Source of the DNA: DAITPV01 sp050692555
Lineage (GTDB): Bacteria > Actinomycetota > UBA4738 > CALAEC01
Assembly (NCBI GenBank): GCA_050692555.1
Contig: JBOGVS010000018.1
Span: forward strand, 1-58,894
Length of the DNA stretch: 58,894 nucleotides
Reading direction: 5' to 3'
The notes beneath the pieces were generated by a model that saw nothing but the letters and a program-made list of their open reading frames with translations, made no database searches and was not told the DNA's origin. Below are positions 34,625 through 42,604 of the stretch, in pieces. Position 1 is the stretch's first letter. The number at the start of each line of letters is the position of its first letter. Position numbers and translations under genes: made by a program.

Positions 34625-35434
34625 TCAGGCCGCGGCCAGGCGGGCCACCAGGGCCCGCTCTTCCTCCCCCAGCCACGGCGGATCCCCGGCCGCGGCGTTC
34701 TCGGTCATCCGCTCCGGGTGCGAGGTGGCGGGGATGGCCACGTGGCATCGAGTGTCCGACAGCACCCACTTCAGGAGGGCCTGGGGCCACGTCCGCACGC
34801 CGAATGGCTCCAGAGGCCGAAGCGCCTCGGCAGGAGGGGGGCGCCGGAGCAGGGAGCCCTGGGCGAACGGCCGCATCACCACCACCCCGATCCCCAGGTC
34901 CCGGGACAAGGAGAGGATCTCTCCCTCGGCGGCCCGCTCCCTGGGGTTGTAGGGAACCTGCACCGCAGTGATCCTTCCGGTCCGCATCACCTCGGCCAGC
35001 TCGTCGAACGCTCTCTCGCTGTAGTGGGTTGCCCCCACCGCCCGGACCCGGCCCTCCTCCCGGAGGGATTCGAGCACCGGGAGGTGGTCCCGCCAGGCCA
35101 CCAGGTTGTGGACCTGGTACAGGTCCACCGTGCCGCCGAAGAACCCCAGGGCCCGCTCGATCTGGTCCCGCCCCTCCTCGACCGTGCCGGCCCACACCTT
35201 GGTGGCGATCTGCACCCGGCCTCGCCGGTCCCCCACGGCCCGGCCCAGCACCCGCTCGGCCTCCCCGTACATAGGGGACGAATCGTAGAAGTCGGAGCCC
35301 CCGGCCACGGCCGCGTCGACCACCGCTCGGGCATTCGCCTCGGCCCGGGATCCCCTGACGTCAAACGTCTGCCAGGTCCCCATCCCCACCGCCGGGACGT
35401 CGAGCCCGGACCGCCCCAGCGCTCGTCGCTCCAC
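34625..35434 (-). CDS. Aldo/keto reductase
   Basis: 269 residues of the AKR fold: ALGRSGLDVPAVGMGTWQ, FYDSSPMYGEAERVLG (Tyr of the tetrad), IATKVW (Lys) and LYQVHNLV (His), then the NADPH-binding end (AIPATSHPERMTENAAA). Start chosen at GTG 35434, directly before the conserved RRALGRSG. The frame is open further upstream but codes for nothing sensible. Slightly shorter than usual. It is convergent with the LigD polymerase gene, 3 bp apart. Confidence 0.88.
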   Translation of the reverse strand: MERRALGRSGLDVPAVGMGTWQTFDVRGSRAEANARAVVDAAVAGGSDFYDSSPMYGEAERVLGRAVGDRRGRVQIATKVWAGTVEEGRDQIERALGFFGGTVDLYQVHNLVAWRDHLPVLESLREEGRVRAVGATHYSERAFDELAEVMRTGRITAVQVPYNPRERAAEGEILSLSRDLGIGVVVMRPFAQGSLLRRPPPAEALRPLEPFGVRTWPQALLKWVLSDTRCHVAIPATSHPERMTENAAAGDPPWLGEEERALVARLAAA

Positions 35435-35488
35435 GGCCGCCCAGGCTACCCGAGGGAAAGGATTACGATTCGCACGGAGGTGAGGCCC

Positions 35489-35839
35489 GTGAGAGGGATG
35501 CCGACCGCCGCGGTCTTGGCCGTGGCGATGCTGGCATGGGGAGCGCCGGTCCAGCCGGCCGTCGCCAAGAAGGCGCCGGTCCAGATCACCGTGCGGGACA
35601 ACCAATTCAAGCCCCGACAGATCGTCGTCGAGGGGAAGATCGTGCGGTGGACCAACCGGGGGGACAACCGGCACACGGTTATCTCGGTGAGAAAGGGCCT
35701 GTTCAGGAGGGTCCTCGATCCCGGCGAGTTCTTCCGGATCCGGTTCACCACCGCGGTGCCCGGCACCTACAAGTACTTCTGCCGGATCCACGACAACATG
35801 CGGGGGAAGTTCGAGCTCGAGCCGCCCGCGCGGGTATAG
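35489..35839 (+). CDS. Secreted cupredoxin (plastocyanin-like), copy 1
   Basis: 116 residues from GTG 35489 (GGAGG 8 nt upstream; ATG 35498 also possible). Signal peptide to about residue 27. Type-1 copper ligands: His in NRHTV, Cys in YKYFCRIH, His and Met in RIHDNM. It would carry electrons outside the membrane. A relative lies at 37733-38053. Confidence 0.85.
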   Translation: MRGMPTAAVLAVAMLAWGAPVQPAVAKKAPVQITVRDNQFKPRQIVVEGKIVRWTNRGDNRHTVISVRKGLFRRVLDPGEFFRIRFTTAVPGTYKYFCRIHDNMRGKFELEPPARV

Positions 35840-35888
35840 GGAGAAGAGAGGCTCCGCGCGGGAACCGGGGTCTCTCGCGCGGGACGCC

Positions 35889-36050
35889 TCACCCGCCGTG
35901 GTCGTGGGGTGTGGGTAAGTCCTCCTTCAGCTCGAAGAGCATGCACCGGAAGCAGATGGGCGTCCCGCAATCGTCACGCTCGCAGAACGCGCACTCCTCG
36001 ACCTCCCGGTCGCAGCCCGAGCAGATGATCCTGGTTTGAGGTTCATCCAT
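35889..36050 (-). CDS. Cys-rich zinc-ribbon small protein
   Basis: 53 residues with ICSGC, ECAFCERDDC and PICFRC, three or four CxxC-like pairs able to bind two zinc ions, then an acidic, His-rich tail (PHDHGG). The ATG lies inside the end of the rhodanese-CBS gene (ATGGATGA overlap), indicating translational coupling. An upstream ATG at 36056 is possible. Role unknown. Confidence 0.75.
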   Translation of the reverse strand: MDEPQTRIICSGCDREVEECAFCERDDCGTPICFRCMLFELKEDLPTPHDHGG

Positions 36051-36768
36051 CGTCATCCCCCTCGTGCTGGTGGCCGGCGTGCATCTGGCCGGCGGCCTCG
36101 ACGGCGTCCTCCTGTCGCAGCACTCCCACCAGCTCTCCCTCGCCGGTGGTGATGGGGACGCTGGCCATATCGTGGTTGAGCATGAACTCCGCCATCTCGG
36201 TGATGAACACGTGGGGCCGGAAGGTACTCGGTCCGGGCTGCATGACCTCCTCAACCCGGCGGCCCGGATCCTCCTTGAGATGCTCCGAGCGCAGGATGCC
36301 GAGCACGATCCGGTGCTCGTTCACCACCACGCACACATCCCACCCTTCGGCCCGAACCCGCTCGGCCACCTCCCCCAGGCGCTCGTCGAGCCGGCAGGTG
36401 GGGGCGTCCAGGCGGGCCAGGGTCCCGGCCCGGGGGACGCCGGCGAACTTCCCCTCGGTGGGCAGCCCCGCGGCCAGCCAGTTCTGCTTGCCGTCGCCGT
36501 AGTCGAACACCCGGGTGAACCCCAGCGACTCGAGCCGCCACGCGGCTCGCGGGGACAGATCTCAGGGGTCGTCCCAGCAATAGACGATCACGGGACGCTT
36601 CGGGTCCAGGCGCTCGCGTGCCTCCCGGTCGATCTTGCGGAGCGGGATGTTGATCGCCCCGGGCAGGTGCTCCTCTTCGTACTCCTCGGCCGGAAGCACC
36701 TCCACCAGCTGGGCGTCCTCCTGGCGAACGAGACGCTGAAGCTCATCACGGTCGATGACCTGGGGCAT
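36043..36768 (-). CDS. Rhodanese-CBS fusion with in-frame UGA (candidate selenoprotein)
   Basis: One frame runs from ATG 36768 to the stop at 36043, interrupted only by TGA at 36564-36562 (codon 69). Before it: QLVEVLPAEEYEEEHLPGAI and VIVYCWDDP (Cys64 of the sulfurtransferase loop). After it: DLSPRAAWRLESLGFTRVF, DGKQNWLAAGLPTEG, then two CBS domains. In relatives as I recall them, the TGA position is a Cys (C-DLSPRAA). Twelve nt after the UGA the mRNA can fold CGAGCCGC-GUG-GCGGCUCG, a perfect 8-bp stem with a G-first loop, within the geometry reported for bacterial SECIS elements. A nonsense mutation or sequencing error remain possible. No sel genes are in the window. Confidence 0.6.
36518..36551 (-). 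promoter_or_regulatory. SECIS-like hairpin after in-frame UGA
   Basis: Region containing the 19-nt hairpin (8-bp perfect stem, loop GUG) that begins 13 nt after the UGA on the transcript. The UGA-to-loop distance is 20 nt and the first loop base is G. Coding for Arg/Ala/Trp-rich residues could yield such a stem by chance. Confidence 0.4.
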
Positions 36769-36892
36769 GCCACCAGTGTGACATCAGTTGAACCCAGGTC
36801 ACGGGAACAATGCTCATCCGCTGAAAGGGACTAGTTTCCGGCCCTCTCTCTGTGGTAGGTAGATGTGAGGTCTAACTGAAGGAGGGGAGAGT

Positions 36893-37666
36893 ATGGCCAC
36901 CGCGAGAAGGAAGCGGACCACTCGCAAGACCACCGGTCGCAAGCGGACCACTCGCAAGACCGCTGGTCGCAGGAAGACCGCGGCGCGGAAGCGACCCGCG
37001 GCGCGGAAGAGGACCACCGCCCGTCGCAAGACCACCGCCCGTCGCAAGACCACCGCCCGTCGCAAGACCACCGCCCGTCGCAAGACCACCGCCCGTCGCA
37101 AGACCACCGCCCGTCGCAAGACCACCGGGCGAAAGAAGACTGCAGCGCGCAAGCGGACCACTCGCCGGAAGACCACCGCGAGGCGGAAGACCACCGCGAG
37201 GCGGAAGACCACCGGCCGCAAGAAGACCACGGGCCGCAAGAAGACCACGGGTCGCAAGAAGACCACGGGTCGCAAGAAGACCACGGGTCGCAAGAAGACC
37301 ACGGGTCGCAAGAAGACCGCCGCCCGAAGGAAGACCACCGGACGGAAGACCACCCGCAGGAAGGGGCCGGCCCGGAAGAAGACGACAGCCCGGAAGCGGA
37401 CCACCCGGAAGCGGACCACACGCCCGCGGACGACCACCCCGCGGAAGCGGACCACCCGTCCGTCGACGCGGAAGACCCCCGCGAGGAAGAGCCCTGCGGC
37501 GGCACCCGCCGCACCGGCACCGACCCCGCCGCCCCAGCCCACCTGGCCACCTCCGCCCAGAGAGCCAAGCCCGTGGGGAGGCCTCGGTGGAGGATCCGGC
37601 GGCGGAGCCGGGGAGGGGAGCGAAGAGCGGGGATCCGGCTGGCCTTTCCGCAGCGACGAGAGCTAG
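36893..37666 (+). CDS. Histone H1-like Lys/Arg/Thr repeat protein
   Basis: 257 residues. The first 200 are almost only Arg, Lys, Thr and Ala in hexapeptide repeats (RRKTTA, then GRKKTT). The tail is Pro-rich (APAAPAPTPPPQPTWPPPP), then Gly-rich and acidic (GGGSGGGAGEGSEE). AAGGAGGGGAGAG lies before the ATG. The shape matches H1-like nucleoid proteins (HC1-like, or the Lys-rich C-termini of actinobacterial HU/HupB), which bind DNA by charge. No folded DNA-binding domain is present. Confidence 0.8.
   Translation: MATARRKRTTRKTTGRKRTTRKTAGRRKTAARKRPAARKRTTARRKTTARRKTTARRKTTARRKTTARRKTTARRKTTGRKKTAARKRTTRRKTTARRKTTARRKTTGRKKTTGRKKTTGRKKTTGRKKTTGRKKTTGRKKTAARRKTTGRKTTRRKGPARKKTTARKRTTRKRTTRPRTTTPRKRTTRPSTRKTPARKSPAAAPAAPAPTPPPQPTWPPPPREPSPWGGLGGGSGGGAGEGSEERGSGWPFRSDES
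37022..37129 (+). repeat. 18-bp tandem repeat array 1 (6 units)
   Basis: Six head-to-tail copies of cgtcgcaagaccaccgcc, the last ending ggg, encoding RRKTTA. Near identity at the DNA level points to recent expansion or slippage. Confidence 0.95.
37214..37321 (+). repeat. 18-bp tandem repeat array 2 (6 units)
   Basis: Six copies of ggYcgcaagaagaccacg encoding GRKKTT. The first two units have ggc and the others ggt as the first codon. Confidence 0.95.
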
Positions 37667-37732
37667 CGAACCGCAGGCTTGAGCTGAGCGAACTCCTACC
37701 GAGGAACGGTTCCCCGAGTAGGAGGTGGAGGC

Positions 37733-38053
37733 ATGCGGAAAGCGCTGTTGGCTTCCGTTCTGTGCGTGGCGCTCATGGGGGGAGGAGCCCTCACCGCTTC
37801 GGCCGGTACGGCCGAAGCGGTCAAGGTCAAGGACAACAAGTACCGGCCGCGCCGGCTGGAGGTCGATGCGGGGACCAGGGTCAAGTGGACCAACCGTGGC
37901 CAGAACCCGCATACGGTGACCTCGAACGCCGGCCTGTTCGACAGGCAGATCGACCCCGGGGAGCGCTTCAGCCGCAGGTTCAAGAAACCCGGGACGTTCA
38001 AGTATCACTGCGAGATCCACGACGGGATGACCGGCCGCGTGGTGGTGGCCTGA
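37733..38053 (+). CDS. Secreted cupredoxin, copy 2
   Basis: 106 residues, relative of 35489-35839. Signal peptide to about residue 27. Copper ligands: His in NPHTV, Cys in FKYHCEIH, His and Met in EIHDGM. TAGGAGGTGGAGGC precedes the ATG. The shared VKDNKYRPRRLEV/VRDNQFKPRQIVV core shows duplication. Soluble periplasmic-type electron carrier is the likely role. Confidence 0.87.
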   Translation: MRKALLASVLCVALMGGGALTASAGTAEAVKVKDNKYRPRRLEVDAGTRVKWTNRGQNPHTVTSNAGLFDRQIDPGERFSRRFKKPGTFKYHCEIHDGMTGRVVVA

Positions 38054-38060
38054 CCGGGGT

Positions 38061-41051
38061 TCAGGCCCCCCGGGGCAGGATCCGTTTCCGGAGCGCCGGG
38101 TCACACCCGTAGGTGCTCGGCAGCGGCGTTCGGCTGTTCACCGCCAGGCCACACACCTGGTCGACCACCGGCAGGACCAATCGGGTGGCTCCATCCACTC
38201 GGACCTCCGCTGTGTAGCCGGATCCGGCCGGCAGGGTATCGAGGTCCGCGCCGAACAGGCTTACCCGGAGCATGGAACCGGGGGCCACGTTCTGGTCGAA
38301 CGGGAAGGTCCGGATCTGGTATCTGACCCGCTCCCCGACGGGAACCGGGGAGGGACTGCTCAACGACTCGCGGTGCGGCGCCGACAGGTACCCGTTCGTC
38401 AGGTACTGGACGTCCCCGGCGGCCGTGATCTCCTCCACCAGCACCCCGAAGTGGGCGTCTGAACGGTCCAGGGTGATGTCCGCACTGAGGTACACCTGAC
38501 CCGAGAGATGCAGCTCCTCTTCCAGTGGCGCCGACTCCCACACCACCTGCCCGGTCTCATCGAATGAGACCGTCGTGTCGCTGGGGGCCGAGGAACCGAT
38601 GGTCCCGTCACCCAGGCGGAGCGTCTCCTCCTTGCCCAGGCCCGCGAAGGAACGGGCCGCCCTCCAGCCGCCGACCTCGTCCTGCACCTGGACCGGCGGC
38701 CAGGACCGGATGCCCGTCGTCAGGCCCAGGAGCTCGTGGTCGAACCACGCGTGCACGGCGTCCTTCCAGTCGTCACGAGCGAACGCGTGGTTGGAGTCCG
38801 GGTACGCGTGCTGCCACTGCCCGAAGATGGCCCGCTTGAACGTGGGGATCCGGTCGTACCACCCGTCGATGTTTATCGGGGCTACCGTGCGATCCGAGAA
38901 GCCCTGGACGTACAGGACCGAGGCCCGAATCGACCGGACCTTGGTGCGGAACTCTCGTTCGGCCCAGTACGGCGTCATGTCCCCGGACGGGTCGCCGCCT
39001 TCGATGATGTTGGCCGGCTGGCAGCCGGGCCGCTCGACGACCCGCTCAGGGTGACCGGCGGGGATCTGGTTGTCGATCGCGTAGAAGGCCGCGGAGCCCG
39101 CGCCCGCCCCGGTGAAGGGAACGGCGTCGAAGTAGGCCACGTCGTACAGACCGCTGATCGCCGCCGTGGGGACCACGGTGGCCAGGCCGCGGGGCCGGAG
39201 CACCGCGCCGGCGTTCTGGGTCTCGCCATCGTACGAAGCGCCATAAGACCCCACCCGCCCGTTGGACCAGGGCTGGGAGGCGAAGTGCTCCACCAGGGTC
39301 TTGAAGTCCTGGGCCTGGTTGATGCCGTCCTGCTCCAGGCATCCACCGGAGTCCCCGGTGCCTCGCACGTCCGACAGCACCACCGTGTACCCCTTGGGGG
39401 TGAACCGGTCGATGAGCCACTGGTACGGGGTGGCGGGCAGGACGGCCTCGTAGAAGTAGTCGAAGTACGGTGAGTGCACCAGGATCACCGGCGTCTTCCA
39501 TGACGGGGTCGAGGACGTGTCGGGCCGATAGACCCGGGAGTGCAGCATCACGCCGTCGTGGGCGGGGATCTCGACCACTTCGGGGTCCCCGGCCGCCGGG
39601 AACCGGTCGGCGCTCAGGCCGTGCGGGTCGAACACCCACGCCTCGGGGTCGCTCTCCTCCTCCTCCGGCGGCGGTCCCCCCAGCTTCTTCCCCACCTTCG
39701 AGGCGCCCTCGACGGCCAGCGCCGGGGCGGGCTGCTCGGTGCCGTGGATCGGATGGTGGATCGTGGTCGTAGAGTCCAGGAAGGACACCGCGAGCCGGCC
39801 GTCGCGAAAGATGGTCACGGACTCGAAGTCGAAACGGACGGAGTTGCCCACCCCGGCCACCGCTGCCATGTCGCCCAACCCGACCTCGTACAGGCGAAGG
39901 ACCCGGGGCGTGGGACGGGTGATGCTCAGCTTGTAGACCAGGTCCTGATCGGTGTCGGTGACCTCGTCGTGGGCCCGCATGGCCACCGCCGCCACCCCGG
40001 CGGCCCGGTTGGCCCGGAAGTCGATTTCGTTGACGGTGTGATCGGCGGGAAGCTGCACCGTGATGGCCCGCCACGACTCCCCGCCGTCGGACGAGACGCG
40101 GTAGTCGAAGGCATCCCCAGCCTCCGAGACGATCACGTTGTGGATGCGGCCCGCCGAATCCACCTGGAACAGGCCTTGCGGATCGGAACCATCGGGGAAC
40201 GTGTAGGAGGACCAGGTGAACGTCTCGCCGTCCAGGAGGGACCATCCGTCCATGAAGTCCGGCGAGGCCAGCAGGTCCCCGGAGCCCAGCTGGATCATTC
40301 CGCCATTGGTGTTGGGCTGCACCCAGTCGTTGAGGGGGTTGCCGGCGGTCGGAAGGGGCCCCTCCGTGACCGCCCCGGACGTGAACCGGTCGAGGTCCTT
40401 GCTGGTGACCTGGGTGTAGTTCAGGCCGTCGGTGCTATAGAACCACACCTCCTTCGGGAGGCCTCCCTTGACGAACGACACGTACTCATGGGTCTCTCCG
40501 TCTATGGTCACCGGCCCGGGAAGCACGGAGATCCACTCGCGGTCGTAGAAGGGCTGATGCACGGGCATCTCCGTGTACAGCCACTGCTGGGTGTCCGCCT
40601 CGAACTTGTAGAACTGAAGGTGGTCCCCGGAGTACGGGTCCCATTCCACTCCGAGGACGTCTCCGCCCGGGGCGGCCACGATGGCTCCTTCCCCGTTCAT
40701 CAGGCGGGCCAGCGGCTGCACCGACCGCCAGGTCTGGCCCCGGTCGTCGCTGAAGTTGACGTACCGGCCGCCGAAGTCCAGGAGCCGCCCCCCGGGTGTT
40801 GAGGTGAGGTAGGTCTCGCAGCAGTTCCCGGTCTCCTCGACCACCCGCCAGGCGGTGCTCAGCTCGCGGTCGTCGTTGGGACCGGGGCCTCGGAAGTCGA
40901 TGCCCGGGTATGTGGCCTCCGACACGGGAGGATCGATGATCACGATCCGGGCCGGAATCTCCACTAGCGCACTGGCCGGTCCGCTCAATGAGCCGGCCGC
41001 CACTGCGGCGACCAGGATGACAAGAGCTCGGCGGGTGCGGGCAGGGCGCAT
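38061..41051 (-). CDS. Secreted sialidase-like plus CocE/NonD hydrolase fusion
   Basis: 996 residues from ATG 41051 (GAGGTGA before it; GTG 41057 also in frame). After the signal peptide, residues 30-480 form a BNR/sialidase-type beta-propeller (YVNFSDDRGQTWRS, YRVSSDGGESWRAI, Asp-box-like). Then a CocE/PepX-type alpha/beta hydrolase: HSPYFDYFYE, SDVRGTGDSGG, nucleophile GSYGASYDG, FGQWQHAYP for the His, and a C-terminal jelly roll (LSADITLDRSDAHFGV). The family cleaves esters or X-Pro peptides. The fused propeller may bind a polymer. Substrate unknown. Confidence 0.85.
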   Translation of the reverse strand: MRPARTRRALVILVAAVAAGSLSGPASALVEIPARIVIIDPPVSEATYPGIDFRGPGPNDDRELSTAWRVVEETGNCCETYLTSTPGGRLLDFGGRYVNFSDDRGQTWRSVQPLARLMNGEGAIVAAPGGDVLGVEWDPYSGDHLQFYKFEADTQQWLYTEMPVHQPFYDREWISVLPGPVTIDGETHEYVSFVKGGLPKEVWFYSTDGLNYTQVTSKDLDRFTSGAVTEGPLPTAGNPLNDWVQPNTNGGMIQLGSGDLLASPDFMDGWSLLDGETFTWSSYTFPDGSDPQGLFQVDSAGRIHNVIVSEAGDAFDYRVSSDGGESWRAITVQLPADHTVNEIDFRANRAAGVAAVAMRAHDEVTDTDQDLVYKLSITRPTPRVLRLYEVGLGDMAAVAGVGNSVRFDFESVTIFRDGRLAVSFLDSTTTIHHPIHGTEQPAPALAVEGASKVGKKLGGPPPEEEESDPEAWVFDPHGLSADRFPAAGDPEVVEIPAHDGVMLHSRVYRPDTSSTPSWKTPVILVHSPYFDYFYEAVLPATPYQWLIDRFTPKGYTVVLSDVRGTGDSGGCLEQDGINQAQDFKTLVEHFASQPWSNGRVGSYGASYDGETQNAGAVLRPRGLATVVPTAAISGLYDVAYFDAVPFTGAGAGSAAFYAIDNQIPAGHPERVVERPGCQPANIIEGGDPSGDMTPYWAEREFRTKVRSIRASVLYVQGFSDRTVAPINIDGWYDRIPTFKRAIFGQWQHAYPDSNHAFARDDWKDAVHAWFDHELLGLTTGIRSWPPVQVQDEVGGWRAARSFAGLGKEETLRLGDGTIGSSAPSDTTVSFDETGQVVWESAPLEEELHLSGQVYLSADITLDRSDAHFGVLVEEITAAGDVQYLTNGYLSAPHRESLSSPSPVPVGERVRYQIRTFPFDQNVAPGSMLRVSLFGADLDTLPAGSGYTAEVRVDGATRLVLPVVDQVCGLAVNSRTPLPSTYGCDPALRKRILPRGA

Positions 41052-41116
41052 GGTCACCTCACTGTGAGCACGGGCACGACAGGAGGGTTATTCGACGCCC
41101 GGGACCGGGTTCCCTG

Positions 41117-41563
41117 CTACAGGCGGAGAGGACGGATCGGGGCCATGACGGCCTGGGGGTCCTCTCGCCACACCTCCGGCTGGACGTCGATGTACAGCTC
41201 GATCTCGTTGCCGTCGGGATCGACGATGTACACGCTGTGGGTCACGTTGTGGTCGGCGGTGCCCACGATCGGCACACCCTCCTGCTGGAGGTGGTCGATG
41301 GCCTCTCGGAGCTCCTGGTCCGTCTCCCCGATCTTCAGGCCGAAGTGGTACATCCCCACACGTCGTCCCTCGGGGATGGGCCGGGCGTCGGGCCCGACCT
41401 CCAGGAGCAGGAGCTCGTGGTGGGTGCGTCCGGACGAGAACATGGCGGCCCGGCCGTCCATGCCGGCCACCTCTGGCCATCCGAGGACCTGCCCGTAGAA
41501 CCGCCTCGAACGTTCCAGGTCCCTGACGTAGAGGACGATGTGGCCGAGCTCCTTCACTTCCAT
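41117..41563 (-). CDS. VOC/extradiol-dioxygenase-like protein
   Basis: 148 residues of the vicinal-oxygen-chelate fold with two beta-alpha-beta-beta-beta modules. Ligand positions look kept: His in LGHIVLYVRDLERS, His in GMYHFGLKIGE and Glu in DPDGNEIELYID. That set is used by extradiol (catechol 2,3-) dioxygenases and glyoxalase I. GAGGAGGTCCGA sets the ATG at 41563. Last gene of the DoxX-HxlR-VOC operon, suggesting a role in handling quinones or aromatic electrophiles. Confidence 0.82.
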   Translation of the reverse strand: MEVKELGHIVLYVRDLERSRRFYGQVLGWPEVAGMDGRAAMFSSGRTHHELLLLEVGPDARPIPEGRRVGMYHFGLKIGETDQELREAIDHLQQEGVPIVGTADHNVTHSVYIVDPDGNEIELYIDVQPEVWREDPQAVMAPIRPLRL

Positions 41564-41583
41564 TCGGACCTCCTCTGTCTCCA

Positions 41584-41922
41584 TCACCGTGTGGTGGCCT
41601 TTCGGGCCGCGGAGCCTCCCGCAGCCTCCCACAGCCGGCCCCACCGCTCCATCTCCGCGATCACCGGCCGGAGCTCCCGGCCCACGTCGGTGAGCTCGTA
41701 CTCCACTCGGGGAGGGATCTCCGCGTACTGGGATCGAGTCACGATCCCTGCGGCCTCGAGCTCCTTCAGGCGCTGGGACAGCACCCGGTCGCCGAGGCCG
41801 GGGGCCGCGGTCAGGAGAGCGGTGAACCGTCGAGGGCCATCCAACAAGGCCCACACGATGTACGCCGTCCACTTCTTCCCCAGGAGCTCGAACGTGGCCG
41901 CTCCGGGGCACTGATCCGTCAT
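41584..41922 (-). CDS. HxlR-family transcriptional regulator
   Basis: 112 residues of winged-helix HxlR type: CPGAATFELLGKKWTAYIVWALLDGPRRF, DRVLSQRLKELEAAGIVTRSQY, RVEYELTDVGRELRPVI. Cys5 near the N-terminus is where HxlR/YodB-type sensors react with quinones or disulfides. Starts 2 nt after the DoxX stop. Confidence 0.9.
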   Translation of the reverse strand: MTDQCPGAATFELLGKKWTAYIVWALLDGPRRFTALLTAAPGLGDRVLSQRLKELEAAGIVTRSQYAEIPPRVEYELTDVGRELRPVIAEMERWGRLWEAAGGSAARKATTR

Positions 41923-41924
41923 GC

Positions 41925-42332
41925 TCAGCTCTGGATCGCCAGGCGACCCGGGCCCGTGAAGAACAGAAGGATGCTGGCGGCCAGGAGAACGAGGTCGAAC
42001 TCCCACCCCGTGGTCTGCTGGGACATGAATCCCGTCTTCAGCCTGATGGTCTTCAAGGCGATCGCCCCCACCATGATGATGGCGAACGCTACCGCCACGA
42101 GCTGGGTGAGGACGCCGAGGATCAGCAGCGCGCCGCCTCCCGCCTCCACCACGCCCTGGATGGTGAACACCCACACGAGGACGGGTGAGGCCTGCCCGCC
42201 CGACATCGCCGCGGCCATCCCTCGAGCTCCGGTGATCTTCGGCCATCCATGAACGATGAAGATCGCTCCCACGGCGATTCGCAGGGCCAGGAGGCCCCAT
42301 TCCGTTTGCTGAGCGAGCTCTGGGAAGATCAT
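41925..42332 (-). CDS. DoxX-family membrane protein
   Basis: 135 residues with four membrane helices: LALRIAVGAIFIVHGWPKI, VLVWVFTIQGVVEAGGGALL, AVAFAIIMVGAIALK and VLLAASILLFF. HGWPKI and the Gly-rich second helix are DoxX signatures. The family often pairs with HxlR/MarR regulators in redox or quinone stress. GAGGAGGGCAGCG precedes the ATG. Confidence 0.88.
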   Translation of the reverse strand: MIFPELAQQTEWGLLALRIAVGAIFIVHGWPKITGARGMAAAMSGGQASPVLVWVFTIQGVVEAGGGALLILGVLTQLVAVAFAIIMVGAIALKTIRLKTGFMSQQTTGWEFDLVLLAASILLFFTGPGRLAIQS

Positions 42333-42357
42333 CGCTGCCCTCCTCTTCCTACAAGAC

Positions 42358-42382
42358 GGTCACTATACAGAGGTAAGTAACC
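42358..42382 (-). promoter_or_regulatory. HxlR operator-like inverted repeat over a -10 box
   Basis: On the gene strand GGTTACT, 11 bases, AGTGACC. Six of seven arm pairs are symmetrical. TATAGT lies inside, so a bound dimer would block transcription of the DoxX-HxlR-VOC operon. It sits about 26 bp before the DoxX start. HxlR proteins commonly control their own operon. Confidence 0.5.
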
Positions 42383-42540
42383 AGGGAGGCAAGAGGGCTA
42401 TTCCCTGCTCCAGATGAGGGGCGGCGGGCCGCGCTTCGGGATCCGCGTCAGGGTCAACCGAACGGCGGGTCCACTAACACAAGTGTGACTCTAGAGCCAG
42501 CTCATCGCAATGGACCGGCCCGGGGGGTCCGAGCGCGGGT

Positions 42541-42576
42541 GGTCAGGATCATGGCCAGGTGGTCAGGATCCCGACC
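42541..42576. repeat. Dispersed repeat, copy A
   Basis: 36 bases that match 27107-27142 with one mismatch. Consists of two ggtcaggatc direct repeats around atggccaggt, ending ccgacc. Located in the 272-bp space between the DoxX operon and a VOC gene, where no other feature was seen. Confidence 0.65.
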
Positions 42577-42604
42577 ACTGACTCGGAGCCCGACCGTGCG
42601 GCGC

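Noticed and set aside
37022..37321. CRISPR-like regular repeats
   Set aside because: The units are contiguous 18-bp coding repeats without spacers and translate to RRKTTA/GRKKTT.
36814..38104. Long reverse-strand reading frames opposite the histone-like gene
   Set aside because: They are mirror images of the Arg/Lys/Thr repeats, have no ribosome site or family, and vanish outside the repeat.
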